A stretch of DNA of 32,907 nt, from contig DKLZ01000034.1 in NCBI GenBank assembly GCA_002455955.1, forward strand, positions 28,040 through 60,946, in the 5' to 3' direction. Made by a program: the position numbers and the translations under genes. Position 1 is the first letter of the stretch; every line of letters starts with the position of its first letter. The notes beneath the pieces are model-generated. The model saw only the letters and a program-made list of their open reading frames with translations. It had not been told where the DNA came from and ran no database searches. Positions 23,589 through 31,542 of this stretch are shown piece after piece. This stretch comes from Dehalococcoidia bacterium UBA6627 (GTDB taxonomy: Bacteria; Chloroflexota; Dehalococcoidia; UBA2979).

Positions 23589-26465
23589 GTGACGGCTCCT
23601 CTCCCCACGGAGGATGCGCTCCTGACGGAACTACAGGGCAAGGCAGAGCTTGCGGAGCGCGGAGCGCGGAGCAAGACGCCTGAAACAATCGATGCCATGG
23701 CACTTTCGCAGGGAAGGTCTGATTCTGCTGGCCGTTCAACGGGAAAGATCGCCCCGAGCGAAAGCCTCAAGTTAGGGTCACCTAAGCTCACTCCTGTTCG
23801 GCGTCAGTACCTAGCCCTTAAGTCACAGCAGGCGGATGCGATCTTACTTTTTCGCATGGGCGATTTCTATGAGTGCTTTGATGAAGATGCCGCGATTTGT
23901 GCCAGAGAGCTCGGGATCGCGCTGACTTCGCGACCAATGGGGAAAGATGAGGGTCGGGTCCCACTTGCAGGAGTGCCGCATCACCAACTCGATCGAGCGC
24001 TTGAGCGTCTTGTTGCGTCTGGATTTCGAGTAGCGATCGCGGAACAAGTCAGTGAGCCTGGTCAAGGGCTTGTTGAACGCCAGATTGTGCGCGTTGTTAC
24101 ACCAGGTACGGTTGAGAGTAGTGCGCTTGTACCGGATGTACATAGCTGGCTGGTTGCCCTCGCTCCTACTCAGCAACAGCATGATGGTCCGCAACAATGG
24201 GCACTGGCAGCTTGCGATGTGACAACAGGAGAACTCGAACTTCAACTGATTGTCTCCAACGAACTTGGTGGTGAACTGTCGAGGCTTCAGCCTCGCGAAG
24301 TCCTGTTACCTGAGACAGATTCTGGTGCTCCGATTTGGGAGGGATTCCCTACAGACGTCCTGCTAACCCATCGCACCTTAAATAATTTTAACGTCACAGG
24401 TGCGCGGGAAAAGCTCTGTGAACAATTCAAGGTCGCAACACTTGATGGCTATGAACTTGGTGGATTCGAAGACGCGATTGGTCCAGCGGGTGCCCTATTA
24501 AGCTACCTCGCTGAGACATGGCCTGGTGCGCTAGACAATCTTCGGCCGCCGCGTGTTGCTAGGGGAGATGAGTTTGTCTTTCTCGACAGTCAGACAAGAC
24601 GCAATCTCGAATTGTTTTCGCCAGCTAACGACTCTTCACCTGAGACAGGGATCGGTCAGACAGGTGCTCTAATAACTGTTCTTGACGAGACAAGAACAGC
24701 AATGGGCGCACGATTACTACGTACTCGAATCGGTAGACCGTTACGAGAACCCGAACGCATTGAGAATAGACTCGATGCAGTCACAGCATTTGTCGATGCC
24801 GGAGGGGTGCGTCACGAATTGCGCGAGGCTCTTAGAGGCCTACCTGACATTGAACGTTTGGTGGGGCGTGTCAGGTCGGGGACTGCTCATGCACGTCATC
24901 TTGTTCAACTCGCTGGCGCACTAGGGCGATTACCGGTCGCTGTGAAAACTGCGCTTAAAGCAGGAGAATCAGTAGCTGCTTTGCTCGACGATATTTCTTC
25001 GGGTGGAGAGATGCTTCCAAAGTTAACTGGTCCGTGCTCCTCAGTAGAATCAATGGCATTGGCTGCTGAAGTTGCTATCACAGTCACTAGTGCATTGAAC
25101 GAAGATCCACCGATTGATCCAGCGGATGGTGACACTGTTCGGACTGGCTTCGACCATAAGGTGGATCGACTTCGCGATCTTGCCTCGGGAGCCCGGGGCA
25201 GACTTACGGAACTAGAGCTTGCCGAGCGTGAACGTAGTGGTCTCAACGTTAAAGTCGGATACCACCGCGTGTTTGGTTATTACCTAGAATTACCGAAAGC
25301 GCAGGCCGATCGCGCGCCTGATGACTACGAACCTCGACAAACCCTGACTGCTTCACAGCGCTTCCGTTTCACCCCGTTGACAAAACTCGAAGATGAAATT
25401 CTCACGGCCAAGGAAGACTTGTTAGCGGCCGAACGAGATGTAATAACCAGAATTCGTGAAGAATTAGCTGAAGTAGGACCGGAGATTCTGCATGCTGCAG
25501 GCTTAATCGCGTCTCTCGATGTGGCAGCTACATTGGCCGAGATCGCAGTTGATCGTGACTATGTGCGACCAGAATTAGCATCAGCTGGCGAGCTACTGAT
25601 CGAGGATGGTCGTCACCCCGTGGTTGAGCGTGAGTTGCCTTCTGGGGAATTTGTTCCGAATGGTACCGCTCTTGATTCTGGAGCAGAGATCGTACTTCTG
25701 ACTGGGCCAAATATGGGTGGAAAGTCAACTTACCTGCGCCAGACCGCGTTAATCGTGCTGCTTGCGCAGTGTGGAAGCTTCGTTCCAGCACGCCGAGCAC
25801 GAGTGCCAGTAATTGACCGAATCTTCTCTCGCGTGGGAGCTCAGGATGATTTAGCTGCGGGTCAGTCGACATTCATGGTCGAGATGGTTGAAACAGCTAC
25901 GATTTTGCATCGAGCGACTGAGTGTTCACTAGTGATTCTTGACGAGGTAGGGCGAGGAACTGCAACTGATGATGGATTGGCGATTGCGCAGGCGGTGGTT
26001 GAATATCTGCACGATCGACCAGATGGTACTCCGTTGACCCTATTCGCTACCCACTACCACGAACTGACTACATTATCGGCAACTTTACCACGCGTGATGA
26101 ACCGCTCTGTAGCAGTTAGCGAAATCTCTGATGAAGTAGTGTTCCTGTACCGAATCGTTGATGGCGGTGCTGATCGTTCTTATGGAGTGCATGTAGCAGG
26201 GTTAGCAGGACTGCCACCGTCTGTAGTGAGTCGTGCCCGGGAATTACTGGACCATCTCGAGACGAGGTCAGTGCGGTCGAGGAGCTTAACTGAGAGCGAT
26301 CAAGAAATTATGGGGAATGAAGTGGCGATTAAGATGTCTCAGACTGAACCTTTACTAAGAGCTATAGCTGATATTGAGCTCGATTCAATGACCCCACTCG
26401 AATCTCTTCAGGAGCTCTATGAATTACGTTCTTCAGCCCGTAGCCAGCTGGGCATAGAGGAGTAG
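23589..26465 (+). CDS. mutS: DNA mismatch repair protein MutS, with N-terminal extension
   Basis: This 958-residue MutS is complete. The mismatch-recognition domain starts 'TPVRRQYLALKSQQ' and has the Phe-x-Glu element in 'FRMGDFYECFDEDAA'. The ATPase domain has Walker A 'GPNMGGKST', Walker B 'LVILDEVGRGTATDDG' and 'FATHYHEL'. MutS binds mismatches and recruits MutL. The conserved start lies about 66 residues in, whereas well-known MutS proteins have only about ten residues there, so this one has a low-complexity N-terminal extension. The GTG at 23589 has AGGGAG 8 bases upstream; an ATG at 23697 would skip much of the extension but has no binding site. The extension contains a 7-bp tandem repeat (see separate feature). 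mutL follows closely, so the two form a repair operon. Confidence 0.96.
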   Translation: MTAPLPTEDALLTELQGKAELAERGARSKTPETIDAMALSQGRSDSAGRSTGKIAPSESLKLGSPKLTPVRRQYLALKSQQADAILLFRMGDFYECFDEDAAICARELGIALTSRPMGKDEGRVPLAGVPHHQLDRALERLVASGFRVAIAEQVSEPGQGLVERQIVRVVTPGTVESSALVPDVHSWLVALAPTQQQHDGPQQWALAACDVTTGELELQLIVSNELGGELSRLQPREVLLPETDSGAPIWEGFPTDVLLTHRTLNNFNVTGAREKLCEQFKVATLDGYELGGFEDAIGPAGALLSYLAETWPGALDNLRPPRVARGDEFVFLDSQTRRNLELFSPANDSSPETGIGQTGALITVLDETRTAMGARLLRTRIGRPLREPERIENRLDAVTAFVDAGGVRHELREALRGLPDIERLVGRVRSGTAHARHLVQLAGALGRLPVAVKTALKAGESVAALLDDISSGGEMLPKLTGPCSSVESMALAAEVAITVTSALNEDPPIDPADGDTVRTGFDHKVDRLRDLASGARGRLTELELAERERSGLNVKVGYHRVFGYYLELPKAQADRAPDDYEPRQTLTASQRFRFTPLTKLEDEILTAKEDLLAAERDVITRIREELAEVGPEILHAAGLIASLDVAATLAEIAVDRDYVRPELASAGELLIEDGRHPVVERELPSGEFVPNGTALDSGAEIVLLTGPNMGGKSTYLRQTALIVLLAQCGSFVPARRARVPVIDRIFSRVGAQDDLAAGQSTFMVEMVETATILHRATECSLVILDEVGRGTATDDGLAIAQAVVEYLHDRPDGTPLTLFATHYHELTTLSATLPRVMNRSVAVSEISDEVVFLYRIVDGGADRSYGVHVAGLAGLPPSVVSRARELLDHLETRSVRSRSLTESDQEIMGNEVAIKMSQTEPLLRAIADIELDSMTPLESLQELYELRSSARSQLGIEE
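23652..23672 (+). repeat. Three perfect tandem copies of GCGGAGC in the mutS 5' coding region
   Basis: The unit GCGGAGC occurs at 23652-23658, 23659-23665 and 23666-23672 without interruption. It starts on a codon boundary and encodes A-E-R-G-A-R-S. Because the unit is 7 bases, gain or loss of one copy would shift the mutS frame, while a change of three copies would keep it. It is upstream of all conserved MutS domains. If translation begins instead at 23697, the repeat would be harmless. Confidence 0.8.
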
Positions 26466-26501
26466 CAATGTGTTCTGTCTGATGAGCGATATCCGGGAAG
26501 T

Positions 26502-28460
26502 TTGTTACTTCGAGAACAAGGACGGTGGTACCGAAGAATTCTTTCCGAGGGCGAAAGCGATTCCCAGGTGGTAACAGCTCCTGATAGTCGTATAGCAGTG
26601 CTGCCACCAGCGATTGCAGCTCAAATTGCCGCCGGGGAAGTGATCGGGCGCCCCGCGAACGTGGCAAAGGAATTGCTTGAAAATGCGATCGATGCTCGTG
26701 CGACAAGGATAGAGGTGCTGATTGAGAATGGTGGTATCGACCGTATACGAGTTCGTGATGACGGTATTGGTATACCGTCCGATCAGATTACCGATGCATT
26801 TGAGCGTCACGCGACCTCGAAGCTTAGGCAGGCAGAGGATTTAGCATCTCTAACGACGCTTGGTTTCCGAGGGGAAGCGTTAGCTTCGATTGCAGCGGTG
26901 TCAGAGGTCGACATAACAACGCGCACTCAAGATGATGAAGCAGCAGTTGAAGCTAAAGTGCATGACGGCCAAGTCAGGCGTGTGCGTGCTGCAGCCGCTG
27001 CACCGGGTACTACGGTGGATGTTCGTCAGTTGTTTGTTTCATTTCCGGCTCGGCTACGCTTTTTACGCACCGCAAAATCCGAGACTCAGGCAATTGCACA
27101 GGTAATTATCGATAGTGCGCTCGCTTACCCGATGGTTGCATTTCGCTTCGAGAGCGATGGCCGCGAGCTACTTAGTGCACCTGGTGGTGGAGATCTTCGT
27201 GACGCCGTGCAGGCAGTGCATAGTCGCGAAGTTGCTCAAGAGCTTTTGACACTCTCACTTGATGAACGATTACCTCACCATCCGGTTTCCGATCTGAAGG
27301 TTGATGTCGGTGAAGATGATAGGGATAGCCCTGATCATGATTCAGATATAACTCACTCAAGTGAACTTGTACCGATGATTCGGATCGATGGTTTGATTGG
27401 GCCAGCCTCGCTGCATCGAGGAAACCGACGTTATATGCACCTCATTGTGAATGGGCGCCCAATCAAATCGCCGGCTCTGTTGGTAGCGATTGAACAAGGC
27501 TATCGCGGACTGATAGCGGCCGGACGCCATCCTGTCGCAATTCTTGAGATCACGTTGCCTGGCGAGCAAGTTGATATCAACATCCATCCGGCGAAGACTG
27601 AGCTGCGGTTCAGGAATGAACGTTTTGTGTTTGCAGTTGTCCGGCGCGCAGTGCTTGCAGTACTTGCCGCATCACCGACTATCCCAACTCCGAATGCAGA
27701 CTGGTTGGGCTTGAATGAGCTAAGACAGACTACGAAACCTTCTGCGTCGAAGTCCACGAGCGGCAGGCACATACTTGAGGCTGTCCAGGGGGCATCACAT
27801 CCCACGCCTGAACTTAATCAGAACTTTGATTCGGAAACCTTTGCACTCTCACTGCGGGAAGGTCTTCCTGCGTTGCGATTGCTAGGTCAAATTGGTGGTA
27901 CTTATCTAATAGGCGAAGCACCGGATGGGTTTTATCTCATTGACCAGCATGCTGCGCACGAGCGAATTCTCTATGAGCGAATCGAAGCACAACGTGATGC
28001 TACTGCTGCCAATGGATACTCGCAGCCTTTGCTCGAACCAGTGCTTATTGAACTAAGTCCGGCTAAGGCAACGCTTGCTAGTGCACTCAGTGAAGATTTT
28101 GTATCGGTGGGTTGGTCATTCGAATCCATCGATGGCAATGCAGTAATACTCCGCGCAGTACCTCAGACATTGCATGGCGATTCGATTCGACGTGGTAGAG
28201 CATTTGATGCGGAGCGTACATTTCGTGATCAGCTTGACGTGGTGGAATCTGACGATCGAATCACTGGCCCTGATCGGGTTGCCGCATCGTTGGCCTGCCA
28301 TGCTGCTGTTCGCGCTGGAGATGTGTTAGCTACTAGCGAACAAAAGGCACTACTGGCTGCACTCGAGAACGCCAAAACTCCACAGAATTGTCCGCATGGA
28401 CGCCCGACAGTACTTCACATAAATGCGAAGGCTTTGGCGCGTGCGTTTGGTCGTACATAG
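26502..28460 (+). CDS. mutL: DNA mismatch repair endonuclease MutL
   Basis: This MutL of about 650 residues has an N-terminal GHKL ATPase domain ('KELLENAIDARA', 'DDGIGIP', 'LGFRGEALASI') and a C-terminal dimerisation and nuclease domain. The endonuclease motif DQHA-x2-E-x4-E is intact in 'DQHAAHERILYE', and 'CPHGRP' and a C-terminal F-G-R are also present, so this is a nicking MutL that does not need MutH. A 'QPLLEP' segment fits the clamp-contact motif. The start is uncertain: a TTG at 26502 has GGGA nearby, while a GTG at 26568 would give a length closer to other MutL proteins but lacks a binding site. mutS ends 36 bases before 26502, so the genes are co-transcribed. Confidence 0.95.
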   Translation: MLLREQGRWYRRILSEGESDSQVVTAPDSRIAVLPPAIAAQIAAGEVIGRPANVAKELLENAIDARATRIEVLIENGGIDRIRVRDDGIGIPSDQITDAFERHATSKLRQAEDLASLTTLGFRGEALASIAAVSEVDITTRTQDDEAAVEAKVHDGQVRRVRAAAAAPGTTVDVRQLFVSFPARLRFLRTAKSETQAIAQVIIDSALAYPMVAFRFESDGRELLSAPGGGDLRDAVQAVHSREVAQELLTLSLDERLPHHPVSDLKVDVGEDDRDSPDHDSDITHSSELVPMIRIDGLIGPASLHRGNRRYMHLIVNGRPIKSPALLVAIEQGYRGLIAAGRHPVAILEITLPGEQVDINIHPAKTELRFRNERFVFAVVRRAVLAVLAASPTIPTPNADWLGLNELRQTTKPSASKSTSGRHILEAVQGASHPTPELNQNFDSETFALSLREGLPALRLLGQIGGTYLIGEAPDGFYLIDQHAAHERILYERIEAQRDATAANGYSQPLLEPVLIELSPAKATLASALSEDFVSVGWSFESIDGNAVILRAVPQTLHGDSIRRGRAFDAERTFRDQLDVVESDDRITGPDRVAASLACHAAVRAGDVLATSEQKALLAALENAKTPQNCPHGRPTVLHINAKALARAFGRT

Positions 28461-28480
28461 ATATGTCGTACATAGATATA
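28451..28480 (+). repeat. 15-bp tandem duplication across the mutL stop codon
   Basis: TCGTACATAGATATG (28451-28465) is followed directly by TCGTACATAGATATA (28466-28480), with 14 of 15 bases identical. The first copy contains the last codons of mutL and its TAG. The second copy places another TAG in the same frame 15 bases on. It looks like a recent slip duplication that left the protein unchanged. Confidence 0.85.
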
Positions 28481-28584
28481 CAGAAATCACTGGGCAGTTA
28501 AGGCACGAAAAATATCGCGTAAGATGAAGATGAACGATCGGTGGCAGCAAGACATTCCCAAGCAGGAGTGATGGAAGTAATTTT

Positions 28585-29382
28585 GTGAGTAGCTCTCAGG
28601 GTCAGGGATGGGATCCCGATCGATATGGTCAGTTCGAGACAGAACGAAGTCAACCATTTCGCGATCTCGCGGCACTAGTGGAACAGGAAGAGGCACTTTC
28701 AGTGCTTGATCTTGGTTCAGGGACCGGTGAACTCACCGCCTGGTTGCACCGCAAGTTAAGTGCAGATGAAACAGTTGGGATCGACCGGTCGGAGGCAATG
28801 ATTAATCGTGCTGCTGTCCATGCTGGGGATGGTGTCCGCTTCGAGCATGCCGAGATAGAAGCATTTATTGATGGTCAGCCGAATGGCGTCTGGCCACTTG
28901 TCTGGTCTAATGCTGCTCTACAGTGGCTTCCCGATCATGGCACCTTGATTCCTCGCATTTTGGAACTCGTAGCACCGACTGGTCAGATCGCGATCCAAAT
29001 GCCGGTTAATGTTGATAATCCGTCCCACTTGATCGCTCGTCAACTCGGAACTGATCCTCGTTTTGCTGCATCACTGGATGGATACGAACGGAAAGACACT
29101 GTTCAATCTCCTGAATGGTATGCAGCGATGCTTCATGAATCGGGTTTTACGATTCAGCAAATTAGTGTTCAAGTCTACGGTCACGTGCTACCAGAGACTC
29201 GTTCGATCAGTGACTGGGTACAAGGATCTTTACTCACTCCTTACCGAGAACGTTTGAGTTCCGAGACGTATTCTGAATTCATCGAAGCTTACGAGCTTCG
29301 TTTGATCGAACAGCTTGGAGACCACCACCCCTGTTTTTATCCGTTCAAACGACTGCTAATCTGGGGAAGACGGACTATCTGA
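28585..29382 (+). CDS. tam: Trans-aconitate 2-methyltransferase-like SAM-dependent methyltransferase
   Basis: This 265-residue class I methyltransferase matches the Tam family over its full length. It opens 'WDPDRYGQFETERSQPFRDL', has SAM motif I 'VLDLGSGTGELT', acidic motif 'GIDRSEAMI', and 'WSNAALQWLPDH' typical of Tam. Tam methylates trans-aconitate, a side-product of the citric acid cycle, to detoxify it; the real substrate of this homologue is not proven. The start is a GTG with GGAAG 8 bases upstream. It lies 124 bases after mutL and 108 bases before tRNA-Phe. There is no sign that it shares a function with the repair genes. Confidence 0.88.
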   Translation: MSSSQGQGWDPDRYGQFETERSQPFRDLAALVEQEEALSVLDLGSGTGELTAWLHRKLSADETVGIDRSEAMINRAAVHAGDGVRFEHAEIEAFIDGQPNGVWPLVWSNAALQWLPDHGTLIPRILELVAPTGQIAIQMPVNVDNPSHLIARQLGTDPRFAASLDGYERKDTVQSPEWYAAMLHESGFTIQQISVQVYGHVLPETRSISDWVQGSLLTPYRERLSSETYSEFIEAYELRLIEQLGDHHPCFYPFKRLLIWGRRTI

Positions 29383-29452
29383 TGTGATGGTGAGCGTGAC
29401 TCAATTGCTTCTGAAGTTACGTTATCTTCTGAAGCTGTTATTGCTTGATCGC

Positions 29453-29480
29453 TTGCCCTCACCTGACCGTCCGCTAGGCT
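29453..29480 (+). promoter_or_regulatory. Candidate sigma70-type promoter for tRNA-Phe
   Basis: TTGCCC at 29453-29458 and TAGGCT at 29475-29480 are separated by 16 bases and lie 10 bases before the tRNA start at 29491. The -10 is weak (three mismatches to TATAAT), but spacing and position suit a tRNA promoter. Confidence 0.4.
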
Positions 29481-29490
29481 AGTCCATCAA

Positions 29491-29566
29491 GCCGAGGTAG
29501 CTCAGTCGGTAGAGCACGCGACTGAAAATCGCGGTGTCGGCAGTTCGATTCTGCCCCTCGGCACCA
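29491..29566 (+). tRNA. tRNA-Phe(GAA)
   Basis: A standard 76-base cloverleaf: acceptor GCCGAGG pairs with CCTCGGC, followed by A and an encoded CCA. The D arm is GCTCAGTCGGTAGAGC, the anticodon arm CGCGA-CTGAAAA-TCGCG with anticodon GAA (Phe), and the T arm GGCAG-TTCGATT-CTGCC. Sequence after it (from 29567) differs in composition and holds decayed genes, so it may mark an integration point. Confidence 0.97.
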
Positions 29567-29630
29567 CATCTCACCCATAAAGACAGGTGATCTCCAACTC
29601 AGCTGTCTTCCCTTGCACTCATCTGACACA

Positions 29631-29753
29631 CTAACTCGCCTCGACCTGGTTCGGCCTAACCCAACGGCCGTTGGCATACATGATCCCGGGGTTGCACTGG
29701 GCCTCGGCATCACCGGCTTTCGCCAGAGCCAGTAGGTCCTCAAATTCGGTCAT
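29631..29753 (-). pseudogene. Remnant of a Sel1-repeat protein (one repeat)
   Basis: A 40-codon frame from ATG 29753 to TAG 29631 reads 'LLALAKAGDAEAQCNPGIMY' then 'ANGRWVRPNQVEAS'. That is clearly one Sel1 unit (A-x-x-G-D-A-E-A-Q ... L-G-x-M-Y-x-x-G-x-G-V), with changes at the conserved Leu and Gly positions, and it ends before the rest of the repeat. Real Sel1 proteins have several units and a signal peptide. No binding site was seen. It is best read as decay of a longer gene, in the GC-rich segment after tRNA-Phe. Confidence 0.6.
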
Positions 29754-30066
29754 ATCGCTGTTGGTGTAGCTACCGCTGACGGGTAGGAGGTTCAATGCAC
29801 ACAGGCACTGCTGGATCTGAATCCAGATTTGGGTGACTCGGGGCGAGGGGTAAGAGGGGAAGCCCTCCGTGGGCAATCCCACCCACGAAACGCAGACTGA
29901 GACGTTAACGCGGTGACTCACTGAGGGTGCGCAGTTATCTCGAAAGGCGACAAATGTCGACAATTTTTTTTACTGTCGGCAGCTTCAATATTCCAACAGA
30001 TGCTTTCACGACCTCAATGGTTCGGTGAGCATCCAACGTGACCCTGTATTCCAGCAAGGAGACTTG
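29754..30066. other. Non-coding stretch, no gene recognised
   Basis: Between the Sel1 remnant and the secreted-protein pseudogene, about 300 bases hold no convincing gene. There is a TTTTTTTT run near 29966 and a small inverted repeat around 29816-29829 (ATCTGAATCCAGAT), neither of clear meaning. The stretch has no copy of the tRNA-Phe 3' end that I could find by eye. Confidence 0.4.
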
Positions 30067-30841
30067 ATGCGAAAAACAACCTGTGGCTTGGCAATCCTGA
30101 TGACAGCTAGCGCCGTCAATATTGCCTTAGCTCAAACCCCTGGGGTCGTCGATCCGGTACGTCCGGTCGCCGTCGAAACCTATCTCTGCACACTCAACCC
30201 TGGCAAAACGATGGCTGACGTGGACGCCGTCAACGCAACATGGTCAGCTGCAGTAGCAGAGGGCCCATACAATGGCTTCTCGACCCAGTTAACCCCACGA
30301 TATAGCAATGTTCCATACGACGTACTCTTCTTCGATTAATTTGCTTTGGACCAACTCGCAGAATATCAAGAGTGGCACGACAACAATGGGCAAGATACCA
30401 ATGCGGCCTTCCGTGAGGTCGTTTCATGTCAGACGTCGCTGAACGGCAGTGATCAGGCATATGTCAGTGAAGCAATTCTGCAAGACGACAACCAGGCGTT
30501 TGTATCCTTAAACTGGTGCACCATTCGGGGATGGTGTGAGCGCGGAGGCACTCGCGGCCGAACGGAACGCGTTCGCTCACAGATTGAATGATGCCAACGT
30601 ACGTGCCGCGTACTCTGTGATGTTTCCCAATTTTGGGGTCAGGACCGGGAACCGCTTGGGGGACTTTGCGCAGGTTATGGTTTATCCGGACTGGACAGCC
30701 CTGGCTTCGTCACACCATTACTGGGCTACGGGCGGCTGGCGCGCCCGAAGCGAGCACCAGCGAAAATTTACCCAGTGCACTGGGTCGAATGTCTATGACG
30801 CAGTGGTCCTTAGCCGTCCACATACGCCGTGGTTCGAATAG
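30067..30841 (+). pseudogene. Broken gene for a secreted two-repeat protein (stop plus frameshift)
   Basis: An ATG at 30067 with AAGGAG 5 bases upstream starts a clear signal peptide ('MRKTTCGLAILMTASA'). The frame is then cut by a TAA at 30337-30339 after 'YDVLFFD', although the same frame continues sensibly ('DQLAEYQEWHDNNGQDTNAA'). It then needs a one-base shift near a run of four G (30527-30530) to continue as 'DGVSAEALAAERNAF' to the TAG at 30839-30841. The two halves are similar: 'YLCTLNPGKTMADVDAVNATW' and 'NWCTIRDGVSAEALAAERNA'. This suggests a tandem-domain secreted protein, possibly of the dimeric alpha-beta-barrel kind. One lesion at a G run could be a sequencing error, but the separate TAA makes a true pseudogene more likely. 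Confidence 0.7.
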
Positions 30842-30851
30842 TGTAATCACT

Positions 30852-30881
30852 GAAGAAGGTCATCGCCTGATGGCCTTCTTC
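30852..30881. terminator. Bidirectional hairpin between convergent genes
   Basis: Left arm GAAGAAGGTCATC (30852-30864) pairs with GATGGCCTTCTTC (30869-30881): 13 bp with one G-U and a 4-base loop (GCCT). It sits in the 58-base gap between the pseudogene and the cupin gene, which run toward each other. The T-rich arm gives partial terminator character on the plus strand and its complement does so on the minus. Confidence 0.7.
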
Positions 30882-30899
30882 TCATCCGACACTGACCCG

Positions 30900-31496
30900 C
30901 TACTGCCGTTCATCAAGATACGTATGCGCAGCCTCTTCATCCATAAGAGGCACGACCTTATTCGGGTCGACCCGAACCATGAGATAAGTAATGTGGTCGT
31001 CGATCTTGGTGAACTGATGCCCCGTGCCAGCCGGGATTACGAGCACGTCGCCTGCCTTCAGCTCATGGGTAGCGGCATCCTCGATGTCAGCCGAGTTACT
31101 TCCAGGACCGTTGAGAAACTGCACGGCGTAGTTGTCGGACGGTCGTGCTTGACGCCCGACCAGAGTCGGACCGGTCCGATTCGTACCTGAACCGCTCAGC
31201 ACAACGTAGACCTCCGTCACCAACTCATGTGACGCAACCGAATTCTGCCGTGGCCCGTCCAGCGCACCGCGGTGCCCCACTGCCACCTGAACATTGGCCT
31301 CGCCGATATCAATAGACCGCACCTGCTGGTCGACGCGACTCTGTTCTCGCCCTACCGTCGCATACTGTTCGACCTCCTCAACGGAAATATAGGTGGACGG
31401 GCAGCTGGGGCAAGACGGCTCAATATCCTGCGCCGACAAACGCCCCAGCCAAAATGCCGCCACGACCACGCTCACACCACAGACTACTCTCTTCAT
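30900..31496 (-). CDS. Secreted cupin-domain protein
   Basis: This 198-residue protein begins with a signal peptide ('MKRVVCGVSVVVAAFWLGRLSA'-type, cleavage near 'LSAQ'), then a cupin barrel. Motif 1 is in 'SHELVTEVYVVLSGSG' and motif 2 in 'GDVLVIPAGTGHQF', with His residues at the metal positions. 'CPSCPS' after the signal could bind metal or form a disulfide. Cupins of this type bind metal and small ligands in the periplasm; the activity is not known. GAGGGG precedes the ATG. It is 46 bases from, and on the same strand as, the cytochrome gene that lies upstream in transcription, so it could be the second gene of that operon. GC content is high, as in its neighbours. Confidence 0.82.
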   Translation of the reverse strand: MKRVVCGVSVVVAAFWLGRLSAQDIEPSCPSCPSTYISVEEVEQYATVGREQSRVDQQVRSIDIGEANVQVAVGHRGALDGPRQNSVASHELVTEVYVVLSGSGTNRTGPTLVGRQARPSDNYAVQFLNGPGSNSADIEDAATHELKAGDVLVIPAGTGHQFTKIDDHITYLMVRVDPNKVVPLMDEEAAHTYLDERQ

Positions 31497-31542
31497 GGTT
31501 GCCCCTCAGACCCAGGTTCTCTTGTCGCCGAACCCTGACATC

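Noticed and set aside
29474..29743. Minus-strand 89-residue ORF across tRNA-Phe
   Set aside because: It overlaps the tRNA on the opposite strand and has the 'CRGAESNCRHRDFQSRALPTE' type of peptide typical of antisense tRNA translation. Only the Sel1 piece in another frame is real.
29816..29829. Small inverted repeat (ATCTGAATCCAGAT)
   Set aside because: Too short and not followed by a T-run or near a gene end; no functional reading.
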